64,000 nt of DNA from Lentisphaeria bacterium. GTDB taxonomy: Bacteria; Verrucomicrobiota; Lentisphaeria; Victivallales; Victivallaceae. The notes beneath the pieces were generated by a model, which was given only the letters and a program-made list of their open reading frames with translations, had not been told where the DNA came from and ran no database searches. The translations under genes and the position numbers were made by a program. Shown here piece by piece: positions 55,610 through 64,000 of this stretch (position 1 is the first letter of the stretch; each line of letters opens with the position of its first letter). The stretch is from the NCBI GenBank assembly GCA_018265615.1, contig JABLYX010000015.1:22640-86639 (forward strand), given 5' to 3'.

Positions 55610-56620
55610 TCACAAATCGGTCCGGATCAGCCCGGAATACGGGAGGGCGGACGGAAGCGACACGTACCGGCCGGCAAGCCTGCGCTTCTTCAATTCGGAA
55701 AACGTCTCGCCTTCATGATGCTTCAGGTATCCGAGTTCAAACAACAACTCGTCGGAGTACCCGTTCAACAGCAGCCGCAGGTCGCCTTCAAACGTCGGGT
55801 CGATCACACGCAGAAGCGGAGCGAGGCTCGTGGTGCAGTTGCTCGTAATGCTGTTGTAAAACTCCGGGTGCTTTGAAAGGCCGTCCGCCCGCAGCATGAC
55901 ATAATCCAGCAATTCCCGGGCCTGCTCCGGCGTTGCATTGGTCCGGTAGAGATACAGCTCCTCATGGCGGAAATCAGTACGAAGTTTGAACAGGTCCTCT
56001 TCCGTCGCCAGCACCATCAATATCTCGTACTGGTGATAAAAACCGGGCAGGAACCCCTGCTCCACCCCTTCGGGGAGCCGGGTCTCCATCGAAACAGCCA
56101 GATACCGGCCGTCCTCGAATCCGAAAGAGAGCATCGTGTGCGCAATCGCCTGCATTCCGTCCCAGTGCGATATTGCGACATCTATGGTGCGGACCGTCGA
56201 AGGGTCGAAGTTGAAATCGGTGTAACGGACATCGTAATCATCCACGCTGCGGTAGTGGAAATCCCGCACGTTCCGCACCGTGACACGGCTGCCCGCATAC
56301 TCGACCAGCGGCGCACGCCCCCAGGGCGCCTGCCACACCGTACCGGCAAACATCCGTTCCGGAGTCATTGCCGCAAAAGTGACAATGACCACCAGTTCGA
56401 TCGCGGCCGGAATAAACAGGAGCGGCCTGCGTCGCAGCGCGACGATCCAGAACGCCAGCAGCACTCCGGCGAATGCGGCGACCGCCGCCCCGGGCCAATG
56501 GAACGCAAAACGGACCGCACCCACGCTCCAGACTCCGACGGCCAGTACAATTGCGAAAGTCGGGACCCAGACCCATAACCGGTGCAGCAGAATCCGGTTA
56601 AAGCGGATTTTTATCTTCAT
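55610..56620 (-). CDS. DUF4105 (Lnb N-terminal-like) membrane protein
   Basis: A 336-residue protein with three membrane segments in the first 85 residues and a periplasmic domain. The latter contains DFNFDPSTVRTIDVAISHWDGMQAIAHTMLSFGFEDGRYLAVSMETR and FYNSITSNCTTSLAPLLRV, the His and Asn-Cys motifs of DUF4105, a papain-like domain with a proposed amidase or acyltransferase role. It overlaps the lipase-like lipoprotein gene by 23 bases, so the two probably act together at the envelope. Confidence 0.8.
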   Translation of the reverse strand: MKIKIRFNRILLHRLWVWVPTFAIVLAVGVWSVGAVRFAFHWPGAAVAAFAGVLLAFWIVALRRRPLLFIPAAIELVVIVTFAAMTPERMFAGTVWQAPWGRAPLVEYAGSRVTVRNVRDFHYRSVDDYDVRYTDFNFDPSTVRTIDVAISHWDGMQAIAHTMLSFGFEDGRYLAVSMETRLPEGVEQGFLPGFYHQYEILMVLATEEDLFKLRTDFRHEELYLYRTNATPEQARELLDYVMLRADGLSKHPEFYNSITSNCTTSLAPLLRVIDPTFEGDLRLLLNGYSDELLFELGYLKHHEGETFSELKKRRLAGRYVSLPSALPYSGLIRTDL

Positions 56621-58523
56621 TTCCCACCTTGTCCGGAAATTTCGGCAATTCGACGTTCAGCTCCGGAAACTGACGGAGGTGTTCGATCAGGATCCGCCGC
56701 AGCTCCTGAATCGCCAGCGGATTGACCTGCACACTGTGACCCGATTTCACAACCAGCTCGCTTGCCGCCCCGTCGAGATGGCTCGAGAGGTACGGCACAA
56801 CGCCGTCGCTGCCGCCGGGGATGCCGTCCTCGTGCCGGTTGCCGATGATCGAATGATAGACAACGCCCGGAGCGAACGGAATCGTGCTGAGAAGGTTCAG
56901 CGTCCGGTCGTCCGGGTCGAGATTGTCGATCCCGGTGGCGAACTTCGTGTCGTTCGGCATGAACACCCCCTGGTCCATCAGGGCCTTGATGATCCCCTCG
57001 CCGTGCGTCACGAGCGTAACCGGCAGCTTGACCCAGCAGGATCCGAGCCGCGCAATCCAACTCTGCGCCATATCCGAGCCATGGTGCGGGACGGCGAGAA
57101 ACACGAGCCGCTTCACAAACGGCAACGCTTCAAAATTCATCATCTCCTGCAAAAATGTCCGGTGCTCCTGCCCCAGACCGTCCAGCATCTTCTGGTAATC
57201 CTGCCCGAATACCGGCTCGATCAGCCGGTCGCCGGAACTCATTGCCATCGTCTTTGCGACGAGCCCGCCCATCGAATGCCCGACCAGCACCATGCGGGAA
57301 AACATCTTCGTCGATACACCGGCTTCCTTCAGCCGCTCCTCCTCAAGCTGCAGATCGTCCCGCAGCATTTTGGCGGACAGAAGCACGGGGTTCCCGCTGG
57401 AATAGGTGAAACCCCAGAACTGATAGTATTTCCGCAGCACCGGATCGCTCTGCAGCGTGTTGATGAGCTGCATCCATGTACGGATGTTGGACATCAGCCC
57501 GTGAACCAGCACGACGGGAATCCGGTCCTCACGGAACGGCTCGAACATATAAAGTCCCTGGATCTGCCGGGTCTCCTCGGGCCGAATCATATAGGTAAGG
57601 TAATCGAACGGCAGCGGATTATGCACCATGTACGCCAACGGCGTCGAGAAGTCCTGCTCGACCGGCAAATTGTATTTGCCGAGCTGCACGGACTCCTTGT
57701 TCCGGGAGTCGAGGAACAACAGCCGCGCATCGAGCTTGCCCTCCCCCTGCACATTGAACTTGACCATCAGCGTCGCCGGCAGCGTCTGCTGCTGCGCGAA
57801 ACGCGTCCGGTTCTCATTCTCCCCCTTGATCGCCTCATCGGTCAGCTCGCAGATCAGCGGTGCGCCGATCCCGAAGCTGCGGCTGATGTGGGTGAGGTTC
57901 TCCGTGCGGAAATCCGCGCAGAGCAGATAGTCGTCGAAATTCTCCGGTGCGAGCGGGAGCTCATACTGGGGCGGCAGAAAATTCACGCGCTGCCCCCCCG
58001 CCGTATTCAGCGAAAAGGAAGACTTCAGGTGGAGCCCGCGGCGGTGCAGATAGTCGAAGAGCTCCGCCGTCGCCAGATTGTAGATCCGCATCATCTGGAG
58101 CCGCTCGGCATTGTACGGCTTCAGGTCCGGCCGGTCAAGCGCGGCCAGATAGCCGTAACTGTACAGCGCCGCGGAGAGATAATAACCGACCGCCGTATCA
58201 GGGTCTCGGCGGTAACGCAGCCCGATGTTCAGCGAACAGTCCGCCAACGCGGCCAGATACGAGGGCTGCGGCTCCGCCCGGAACAGGTTCTCCAACCCGG
58301 TAATCAGCTCGGCAGGCCGCTCTCTGAACGCTTCCTCCAGCAGAAAATTGCCGAGCAGGTTATTCGTCTCCTGCGAAATTCCGGAGGGCGAAAGCGATTC
58401 ACCGTACCCGACCCGCCCGGACGCACCGACCCGGGTCACGGAAATTTCACTGGAACAGCCGGACACCCAGAGAAGGCAGAAAAACGCCGGCGCCGACAGC
58501 AGCAGACGCGTCATCCTCTTCAT
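56598..58523 (-). CDS. Alpha/beta-hydrolase (lipase-like) lipoprotein
   Basis: A 641-residue lipoprotein: signal MKRMTRLLLSAPAFFCLLWVSGC with the lipidated Cys at 23. The hydrolase part starts near residue 340 with VVLVHGLMSNIRTWMQLINTL (oxyanion region), then the nucleophile elbow LVGHSMGGLVAKTMAM and AVPHHGSDMA. A late GHSVQVNPLAIQELR gives the likely catalytic His. The N-terminal ~330 residues are a helical, family-specific region. Likely an outer-membrane or periplasmic esterase or phospholipase. Overlaps both neighbours. Confidence 0.8.
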   Translation of the reverse strand: MKRMTRLLLSAPAFFCLLWVSGCSSEISVTRVGASGRVGYGESLSPSGISQETNNLLGNFLLEEAFRERPAELITGLENLFRAEPQPSYLAALADCSLNIGLRYRRDPDTAVGYYLSAALYSYGYLAALDRPDLKPYNAERLQMMRIYNLATAELFDYLHRRGLHLKSSFSLNTAGGQRVNFLPPQYELPLAPENFDDYLLCADFRTENLTHISRSFGIGAPLICELTDEAIKGENENRTRFAQQQTLPATLMVKFNVQGEGKLDARLLFLDSRNKESVQLGKYNLPVEQDFSTPLAYMVHNPLPFDYLTYMIRPEETRQIQGLYMFEPFREDRIPVVLVHGLMSNIRTWMQLINTLQSDPVLRKYYQFWGFTYSSGNPVLLSAKMLRDDLQLEEERLKEAGVSTKMFSRMVLVGHSMGGLVAKTMAMSSGDRLIEPVFGQDYQKMLDGLGQEHRTFLQEMMNFEALPFVKRLVFLAVPHHGSDMAQSWIARLGSCWVKLPVTLVTHGEGIIKALMDQGVFMPNDTKFATGIDNLDPDDRTLNLLSTIPFAPGVVYHSIIGNRHEDGIPGGSDGVVPYLSSHLDGAASELVVKSGHSVQVNPLAIQELRRILIEHLRQFPELNVELPKFPDKVGNEDKNPL

Positions 58524-60472
58524 TCCTTCGCCCCCTTCCGCGCGGGGTGCGTCCCCCAGGCGTGATAGATCTGCGGAACCAGGTACTTGATCACCGACGC
58601 GGCCGGCAGTGCAAGAATCATGCCGGAAATCCCGGCGAAGATCGCGCCGAGCAGCACCACGATGATCGTCTCAAGCGTGGTAAGTCCGAGCGACTCTCCG
58701 ATCACCGCCGGATAAAGGATGAACTGCTCGATCACCCCGTTGTAGATCAGATAAGCCGCGATGATTCCGGCAAGCTGCACGCCGCTCACGGACGATCCGC
58801 CGACCGCCAGCGTGACGAGAATCGTCACGAGCGCCGACAGGATCGGCCCGATGTACGGCAGCAGGATCCCGCAGCCGGCCAGCGGGCCGAGCACCGCGAA
58901 ATAGGGCACGCCGAGGAAGAAAAAGGCGGTTGTGTAGACCGTCGCATCGACAACCATCAGCGTCAGGTAGCCGCGCACCCAGATCCGCAGCTTGTTGATG
59001 ACTTCCCCGATAATCCGCTGTGCCTCGGCGACAGTCTCGGGGCTCGCGCCCGGCAGCCAGTTGCCGTTGAAGACGGTCCGGACGAGGTATTCGCTCTGAC
59101 GCTTCCGGTTCGGATCATCCCCCGGCCCGCAGAACTCCGCGAGCTTCATGAGGAACAGCAGGAAAAAGAAGATCGTCAGCAGAAGATCGGTGATCACGAC
59201 CCCGATCGTGCCGATCACGCCGGCTGTAAACGAAAAGAGCCCGCCGGTCCGCTGCAGAAGATAGCTCGCCAGCTCCCGCTGCGCCGATTCGTCGTGCAGA
59301 ATCCGGCTGACCTGATCGAGCCCCCATTTCACGAGCGGAAGGCTCTGGAACCGTTCGCGCAGCCGTTCCAGATAAATCTGCCCCTCTTCGATCAGCCGCC
59401 CGGCGCCATTCGCCCAGATCCCGTCGTCGACAGGCACCACGGGGGTTCCGGCGGCTTTTGCGCCGGGGGCTTCTCCGGCAGGCTCCGTTCCTGTTTTCTC
59501 CGCAGCGGGTCCGGGGCTCTTCGCCGCGGCCGTATTTTCGACGATATGGGTGCGGGTCCACCCCTTCAGGTTTTGAAAATAGTGATTGGTCAGCGCGGAA
59601 ACCCCGCTCAGCAGCAGGATCGCGAAAACCAGCATGACTCCACAGGTCAATGTCACGGCCTGCGTGATGATCTTGCGTTCGCCGCGCTTCTGCAGTTCAG
59701 CCTCATCCGGCGGTCCGGTCCGGCGGCGCTGGATCGAAGAGGCAATGTTCCGCAGCGGGGCAAAAACGAAATCGGTGATCCGGAACAGCAGATAACCGAT
59801 CCCTTTCCGGCGCCGAAGCCGGCGCTCGAAATATTTCTCGAGGGGCAGCATGACATAAGCCGCAATCAGCCCGAAAATGACCGAACGCAACAGCGTCGCG
59901 GTCAGGATGAACACCGCGATGACGATCAGCGCGACCAGCACCCCCGCCCCCGAACGCAGAATCCGGAGCCGCCGCTGCTGCGCCTCGACCACCTCTTCGC
60001 GTATGCGCTCCATGACCGGGCCGGAGAAACCGAGCTGCGCGGCAAGGCCGTCGATCAGCTCTTCGCTCTCCGCCAGACAGTTGTTGCCCACCGCAAGGAT
60101 CAGCAGCAGCCGGATCAGCCGCTCGCGGTCCGCATCGGACTGGTCGGAAAAAAGCGGCGCCGCCTCGTCCGCGGTGATGGCCGGAGCACGGCGGAGATCG
60201 GAGACCATCCGCTCGATCTTAAGCGGAGAAAAATCATCGGAGAGCAACCGGCGGAACGAATCGACCTCCGTTTCGGTCATCGGGCCGCGGCTCTCCATGA
60301 CCGTCCGGACCAGCGAAAGAACCGCAAGGCGGCGCGCCAGTTCGGCGTCGTCCACCTTCTCCTCCTCGTCACCGCCGAAAAAAGCGACAGCCCGGGCGAA
60401 CGTCTTGCGGAGCGACCGCTCGACCCTGCCCCGGAATCTGACGCTTCCGGAAATTCTGGAAAAATCAACCAT
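58520..60472 (-). CDS. AI-2E/PerM-family membrane protein with N-terminal TerB-like domain
   Basis: A 650-residue protein; start at 60472 (MVDFSRISG) preceded by a G-rich site. Residues 40-170 look like a TerB-type helical domain (LARRLAVLSLVRTVMESRGPMTETEVDSFRRLL ... LLLILAVGNNCLAESEELIDGLAAQLG). Residues 185-640 are a PerM/AI-2E-type exporter with about eight membrane segments and the conserved FFFLLFLMKL and GVPYFAVLGPLAGCGILLPYIGPILSALVTIL. The usual family is about 350 residues, so this one has an extra domain and a long Ala/Pro-rich periplasmic insert (about 330-365). Confidence 0.8.
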   Translation of the reverse strand: MVDFSRISGSVRFRGRVERSLRKTFARAVAFFGGDEEEKVDDAELARRLAVLSLVRTVMESRGPMTETEVDSFRRLLSDDFSPLKIERMVSDLRRAPAITADEAAPLFSDQSDADRERLIRLLLILAVGNNCLAESEELIDGLAAQLGFSGPVMERIREEVVEAQQRRLRILRSGAGVLVALIVIAVFILTATLLRSVIFGLIAAYVMLPLEKYFERRLRRRKGIGYLLFRITDFVFAPLRNIASSIQRRRTGPPDEAELQKRGERKIITQAVTLTCGVMLVFAILLLSGVSALTNHYFQNLKGWTRTHIVENTAAAKSPGPAAEKTGTEPAGEAPGAKAAGTPVVPVDDGIWANGAGRLIEEGQIYLERLRERFQSLPLVKWGLDQVSRILHDESAQRELASYLLQRTGGLFSFTAGVIGTIGVVITDLLLTIFFFLLFLMKLAEFCGPGDDPNRKRQSEYLVRTVFNGNWLPGASPETVAEAQRIIGEVINKLRIWVRGYLTLMVVDATVYTTAFFFLGVPYFAVLGPLAGCGILLPYIGPILSALVTILVTLAVGGSSVSGVQLAGIIAAYLIYNGVIEQFILYPAVIGESLGLTTLETIIVVLLGAIFAGISGMILALPAASVIKYLVPQIYHAWGTHPARKGAKE

Positions 60473-60520
60473 GCCCCGATTCCCCCGCCGGCAGCCGGAC
60501 GCCCCGGCCATGCCTCCGAA

Positions 60521-60552
60521 ACAAAACAGGTCCGCAACCCGGGTTGCGGACC
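60521..60552 (-). terminator. Terminator after purM
   Basis: A perfect 24-base palindrome (GGTCCGCAACCC and its complement, 60529-60552) followed on - by TGTTTTGT, just after the purM stop. Confidence 0.8.
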
Positions 60553-60559
60553 TCCGTCA

Positions 60560-61603
60560 TCAGTGAATCCGCACATCGCGGTGACCGGGAACCGCTTCCC
60601 CGATCACGCCGGCCGTGAACCCCTCGCCGCGCGCGATTTCAAGCGCCCGGTCCACCGCCTTCTCCGGCACGAACCAGACCATGCCGACGCCCATGTTGAA
60701 CACGCGATACGCTTCAACCGGGTCGACGTGTCCCTTTTCCACCAGCACCTTGAACACCGGCGGAATCGGCAGGACATCGGTGCGGAACACCGCCGACACA
60801 TCGTCCGGCAGAATACGCGGAACATTGTCGTAGAGCCCGCCGCCCGTGATATGTGCGATGCCGTGCAGCGGCAGATTCGTGTTCTGCGCAGCCCGGATCG
60901 CCGGATAATAGCAGGTGTGCGGCTTCAGCAGCGCTTCCCCGACCGTCTCCCCCAACTCTTCGAGATAGGTTTTGACGGTGTACCCGCACTGCGAAAAGAA
61001 GATGTTCCTGGCAAGGCTGAACCCGTTGGTGTGCAGCCCATTCGAACCGAACCCGATCGCCACGTGGCCCGGACGGATCTTTTCGCCGGTGATCATCTTC
61101 GACTTCTCAACCACGCCGGTAATGACGCCGACGAGGTCGAAGTCGTTGCCGTACATGCCGGGCATCTCCGCGGTTTCACCGCCGAGGATCGCGCAGTTCG
61201 CGGCTTTGCAGGCGTCCGCAATCCCGGTCAGCACATGCTCGTACAGCGGGCTGCGGAGCTTGCCGATCCCGATATAATCGAGGAAGTAGAGCGGCTCGGC
61301 GCCCTGCACGGAGATGTCGTTGATGCAGTGGTTCACGATATCGTGCCCGACCGTGTCGTACTTCTCCATCATCATCGCGATCATCAGCTTCGTGCCGACG
61401 CCGTCGATGCTGGCCACCAGAACCGGGTCCTTATATCTGGCGAGGTCAAGCTGGAACAGGCCGCCGAACCCTCCCACCGGAGCAAGCATCTCGGGACGCC
61501 GCGCTTCGGCAAACTTCTTCTTGACCTGATCCAGCAGCGTTGTCGCCAGATCGATGTCAACTCCGGCAGCCTTGTATAAATCGCTCTTTACCTTTTCGCT
61601 CAT
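60560..61603 (-). CDS. purM: Phosphoribosylformylglycinamidine cyclo-ligase (AIR synthase)
   Basis: A 347-residue protein with start at 61603 after AAGGAATT. Conserved YKAAGVDIDLATTLLDQVK, GVGTKLMIAMMMEKYDTVGHDIVNHCINDISVQGAEPLYFLDYI, GGETAEMPGMY, FGSNGLHTNGFSLAR and HITGGGLYDNVPRILP. It makes aminoimidazole ribotide in purine synthesis. Own promoter and terminator. Confidence 0.96.
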   Translation of the reverse strand: MSEKVKSDLYKAAGVDIDLATTLLDQVKKKFAEARRPEMLAPVGGFGGLFQLDLARYKDPVLVASIDGVGTKLMIAMMMEKYDTVGHDIVNHCINDISVQGAEPLYFLDYIGIGKLRSPLYEHVLTGIADACKAANCAILGGETAEMPGMYGNDFDLVGVITGVVEKSKMITGEKIRPGHVAIGFGSNGLHTNGFSLARNIFFSQCGYTVKTYLEELGETVGEALLKPHTCYYPAIRAAQNTNLPLHGIAHITGGGLYDNVPRILPDDVSAVFRTDVLPIPPVFKVLVEKGHVDPVEAYRVFNMGVGMVWFVPEKAVDRALEIARGEGFTAGVIGEAVPGHRDVRIH

Positions 61604-61666
61604 ACGAAATTCCTTAAAATATGAAACTGATACCACGCCGGGAACCCGAAAAATTCACACGGCTGA

Positions 61667-61695
61667 AATATACACGTTCAATGCCCTGATTACAA
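61667..61695 (-). promoter_or_regulatory. Promoter of purM
   Basis: On -: TTGTAA (61695-61690), 17-base spacer, TATATT (61672-61667), about 65 bases before the purM start. The -35 box overlaps the uxaC stop codon. Confidence 0.75.
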
Positions 61696-63060
61696 GTTCC
61701 AGAAGCTCTTGACGCCGGCATAGGCCATCCGGACCGCGAGTTCCGAAGCGATCGCTTCCGGCATCTGGCCGCGCTCGACCATTCCGCCGAGCACGTCTGA
61801 GAGCACGCGGCGGAACATCTCGAAGCGCGAACCGTAGCTCAGGAGCTTGCGCGAATCGGAGACCATCCCGGCAAAATTCGAAAGCACGTCGATCGAGCCG
61901 ATGTATTCAAGCTGGCGGCGCATACCGACCGGCGTGTCGTTCAGCCACCATGCGGAGCCGAGCGAAACCGTCGAACCGAACGCGCGCGTCAGTGTCGCAA
62001 GCGTCATCTGATGGATCGCGTCCATGCAGTAGAGGACGACTTTCAGCCGTCCGTCGAACCGGTTCAGGAAACGGACCAGGTTCGGCGTGAAATCGATGAA
62101 ATGGCTCGAGACGTCGCCGCCGACGTCCGCTCCGAGCGACTCGTACAGCGAGCAGCGCACGTCGCGCACCGCGCCGATGTGAAGCTGCGTCACCCATCCG
62201 GTTTCGGCGTTCAGCGCGGCGGCTTCCGCGAGGAACGTGCCCATGTAGCAGTCGATTTCCGCCTGGGTCAGTTCCTTGCCCTCCAGCGCCTTGCGGAAGG
62301 TTTCATTCACATTGCCGAACGCGCAGTCGGCGTAAACCGGATATTCGAGGCCGTGGTCGCTCGCGCGGCAGCCGTTTCCGGCGAAATGCGCATGGGAGCG
62401 CTTCATCGCCTCGAGCATGTCGTCGAAGCTCTCGATCTTCATGCCGAACCGCGCCTCGACCTGCCTGATGTAGTCCCGCCAGCCCGGCGCGAAGATCTTC
62501 ATCGCCTTGTCCGGGCGCCAGGTCGGGCGGACAAGCACGCGGCCGACCGCCTCGTTGACCTGCTTATGGTATTCGAGCGTGTCGATGAGATCGTCGGTCG
62601 AGCTCATGACTTCGACGTTCAACGGCCCGGTCAGCAGCTGCTGCGGGCGATATGCGTCGGTCGCGAGCTTCGCGTTGACCTCGTCCCAGATCCGGCTGCC
62701 GCTCTCTTCGCAGAGCAGTTCCGTGATTCCGAAGTAGTTTTTGAGGTCGAGATGAATCCACTCATAAACCGGGTTGCCGGCCAGTTCCGGGAAAATTTTC
62801 GCCATCGCAAGGAATTTCGCCTTCGGCGCGGCGCTGCCGGTGATGAGCTCCTCCGGGACGTTCCGCTTGCGGAGCATCTCCCATACATAGTGGTCGGTCG
62901 CGGCGAAAAGCTGCCACGCATCCGTATAGTTCGCGTTCTCCGCGATCTCCTTCACATTCGCGTGATTGTGCGGGTCGACCACAGGGAGGTCCTTGATCGC
63001 CGCAAAGAGCTTCTTGCCGGTTTCGTTCGTGATGAGGTAATCGGAATCCAGGAAAGCCAT
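61690..63060 (-). CDS. uxaC: Glucuronate/uronate isomerase
   Basis: A 456-residue protein; start at 63060 (MAFLDSDYLITNETGKKLF) after GAGGAG. Amidohydrolase-like family with VVDPHNHANVKEI (metal His pair), DHYVWEMLRKRNVPEELITG, VEVMSSTDDLIDTLEYHK, VLVRPTWRPDKAM, GWVTQLHIGAVRDVR and DVLSNFAGMVSDSRKLLSYGSRFEMFRRVL. It isomerises D-glucuronate and D-galacturonate. It sits 13 bases after purB, an odd neighbour for a sugar-acid enzyme. Confidence 0.95.
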   Translation of the reverse strand: MAFLDSDYLITNETGKKLFAAIKDLPVVDPHNHANVKEIAENANYTDAWQLFAATDHYVWEMLRKRNVPEELITGSAAPKAKFLAMAKIFPELAGNPVYEWIHLDLKNYFGITELLCEESGSRIWDEVNAKLATDAYRPQQLLTGPLNVEVMSSTDDLIDTLEYHKQVNEAVGRVLVRPTWRPDKAMKIFAPGWRDYIRQVEARFGMKIESFDDMLEAMKRSHAHFAGNGCRASDHGLEYPVYADCAFGNVNETFRKALEGKELTQAEIDCYMGTFLAEAAALNAETGWVTQLHIGAVRDVRCSLYESLGADVGGDVSSHFIDFTPNLVRFLNRFDGRLKVVLYCMDAIHQMTLATLTRAFGSTVSLGSAWWLNDTPVGMRRQLEYIGSIDVLSNFAGMVSDSRKLLSYGSRFEMFRRVLSDVLGGMVERGQMPEAIASELAVRMAYAGVKSFWNL

Positions 63061-63073
63061 GATGAATACTCCT

Positions 63074-64000
63074 CTATACATTAATGGAATCGGCGGCGGC
63101 TTCGGTAAGCTCCGCCCTGTACTTTTCGAGAATCGGCCGGATCTGTTCCGCGAGGAACTCCTCCACCTGCTGCGGCGCGCGACCGACAAAGGTAGCGGGG
63201 TCAAGCAGCGAGTCGAATTCGCCGCGGATACAGTCGAACGCCGGATCCGTCTTCAGCCGCTCGAGCAGGTCGTTGTCGGCCCCCTCTTCCTTCACGCGGC
63301 GCGCGGCCGCCATTGAATGCGTGCGGATGACTTCGTGCAGCTCCTGCCGGTTGCCGCCCTTCTTCACCGCAGCCATCAGCAGGTTTTCGGTCGCCATGAA
63401 CGGCAGTTCGGCCTGGATATGCTTCCGGATGACGTTCGGCCAGAGCTGGATCCCGTCCGTGATGTTGATGAGCAGGGAAAGGATGATGTCGACGGTCAGG
63501 AACCCTTCACCGAGCAAGATCCGGCGGTTCGCGGAGTCGTCGAGCGTCCGCTCGAACCACTGGGTCGCCTCGGTCATTGCGGCGTTGCCGGGCAGGTTCA
63601 TGACGTAACGCGCAAGCGAACAGACCCGCTCGCTGCGCATCGGGTTGCGCTTGTAGGCCATCGCGGAGGAGCCGATCTGCTTCTTGCCGAACGGCTCCTC
63701 GACCTCCTTCAGGTTCGCGAGCAGCCGGATGTCCGTCGCCATCTTCGCGGCCGACTGCGCGATACCGGAGAGGACCGACATGACGAAATAGTCGATTTTG
63801 CGCGTATAGGTCTGCCCGGAAACCGCGACAACATGGTCGAAGCCCATCGCCGCGGCGACCTGCTTCTCGAGTTCGCGGCACTTCGCGTGGTCGCCGTCGA
63901 AAAGCTCAAGAAAGCTCGCCTGCGTGCCGGTGGTCCCCTTCACGCTGCGGAACGGCAGCTCCTCGATCTCGCGCTCCAGCCGCTCGAAGTCGAGCATGAA
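63074..64000 (-). CDS. purB: Adenylosuccinate lyase, C-terminal part (gene runs past the window)
   Basis: About 308 residues are visible and the frame is open to the window edge, so the N-terminal third is outside. The visible part carries the fumarase/lyase signature GSSAMAYKRNPMRSE with the flexible catalytic-Ser loop, VKGTTGTQASFLELF and the ADSL-type C-terminus (MAAARRVKEEGADNDLLERL). It acts in AMP and IMP synthesis; purM lies two genes on. Confidence 0.93.
   Translation of the reverse strand, partial: FMLDFERLEREIEELPFRSVKGTTGTQASFLELFDGDHAKCRELEKQVAAAMGFDHVVAVSGQTYTRKIDYFVMSVLSGIAQSAAKMATDIRLLANLKEVEEPFGKKQIGSSAMAYKRNPMRSERVCSLARYVMNLPGNAAMTEATQWFERTLDDSANRRILLGEGFLTVDIILSLLINITDGIQLWPNVIRKHIQAELPFMATENLLMAAVKKGGNRQELHEVIRTHSMAAARRVKEEGADNDLLERLKTDPAFDCIRGEFDSLLDPATFVGRAPQQVEEFLAEQIRPILEKYRAELTEAAADSINV

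Overview
The window is chromosomal DNA of a GC-rich bacterium from the PVC superphylum, most likely a Lentisphaerae/Victivallis-like organism. The clues are a DUF1559-type pseudopilin with the N-terminus typical of that phylum, a Chlamydia-like order tRNA-Thr, tuf, rpmG, tRNA-Trp, secE, nusG, rplKAJL, rpoBC, fusA directly followed by rpsJ, and a strongly divergent FtsZ beside FtsA. The taxonomic call is inference from gene content.

Region 1-17308 is the right part of a prophage whose left part lies outside the window. Late genes run on the + strand (1-7693): the 3' portion of a very long tail fibre or adhesin (helical DG-motif repeats, HN/AHP motifs, an RCC1-like propeller), several exported proteins including a tandem paralogous pair, a three-TM holin and a lipoprotein. 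A tightly overlapping early operon runs on the - strand (14191 to 7694): a ribbon-helix-helix protein, small zinc-ribbon proteins, a replication protein whose gene contains 12-bp-phased iterons (candidate origin), a DnaC-like loader, a PP-loop (PAPS-reductase-like) gene that looks like a recent cassette, a Lar-like protein, a deoxyribosyltransferase-like enzyme, a catalytic-domain-only tyrosine recombinase and a small HTH protein. A lysogeny operon runs on the + strand (14312-17374): HTH repressor, two AT-rich membrane-protein genes and a large serine recombinase whose last codons and stop lie inside the host tRNA-Val gene, marking the attachment site.

From 17309 to the end all genes are host genes on the - strand. 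From right to left: purB (partial)-uxaC; purM; a TerB-like/PerM membrane protein, a lipase-like lipoprotein and a DUF4105 protein; a pseudopilin; an O-antigen ligase-like protein and a GT-C protein; proB-miaB; a large membrane protein and a glycosyltransferase; ftsA-ftsZ and a membrane protein; tRNA-Leu, tRNA-Thr, tuf, rpmG, tRNA-Trp, secE, nusG, rplK, rplA, rplJ, rplL, rpoB, rpoC; rpsL, rpsG, fusA, rpsJ, rplC, rplD, rplW, rplB, rpsS, where the S10 operon stops at a terminator; then lpd, ispD, yraN, comF and tRNA-Val.

Several promoters of the form TTGnnn-16/17-TATATT and several hairpin terminators could be read directly. The most interesting points are the origin-like iterons inside the replication gene, the footprint of the PP-loop gene insertion, an apparent -1 frameshift site joining the repressor to a membrane/zinc domain, the degenerate catalytic motifs of FtsZ, and the repeat architecture of the tail protein.
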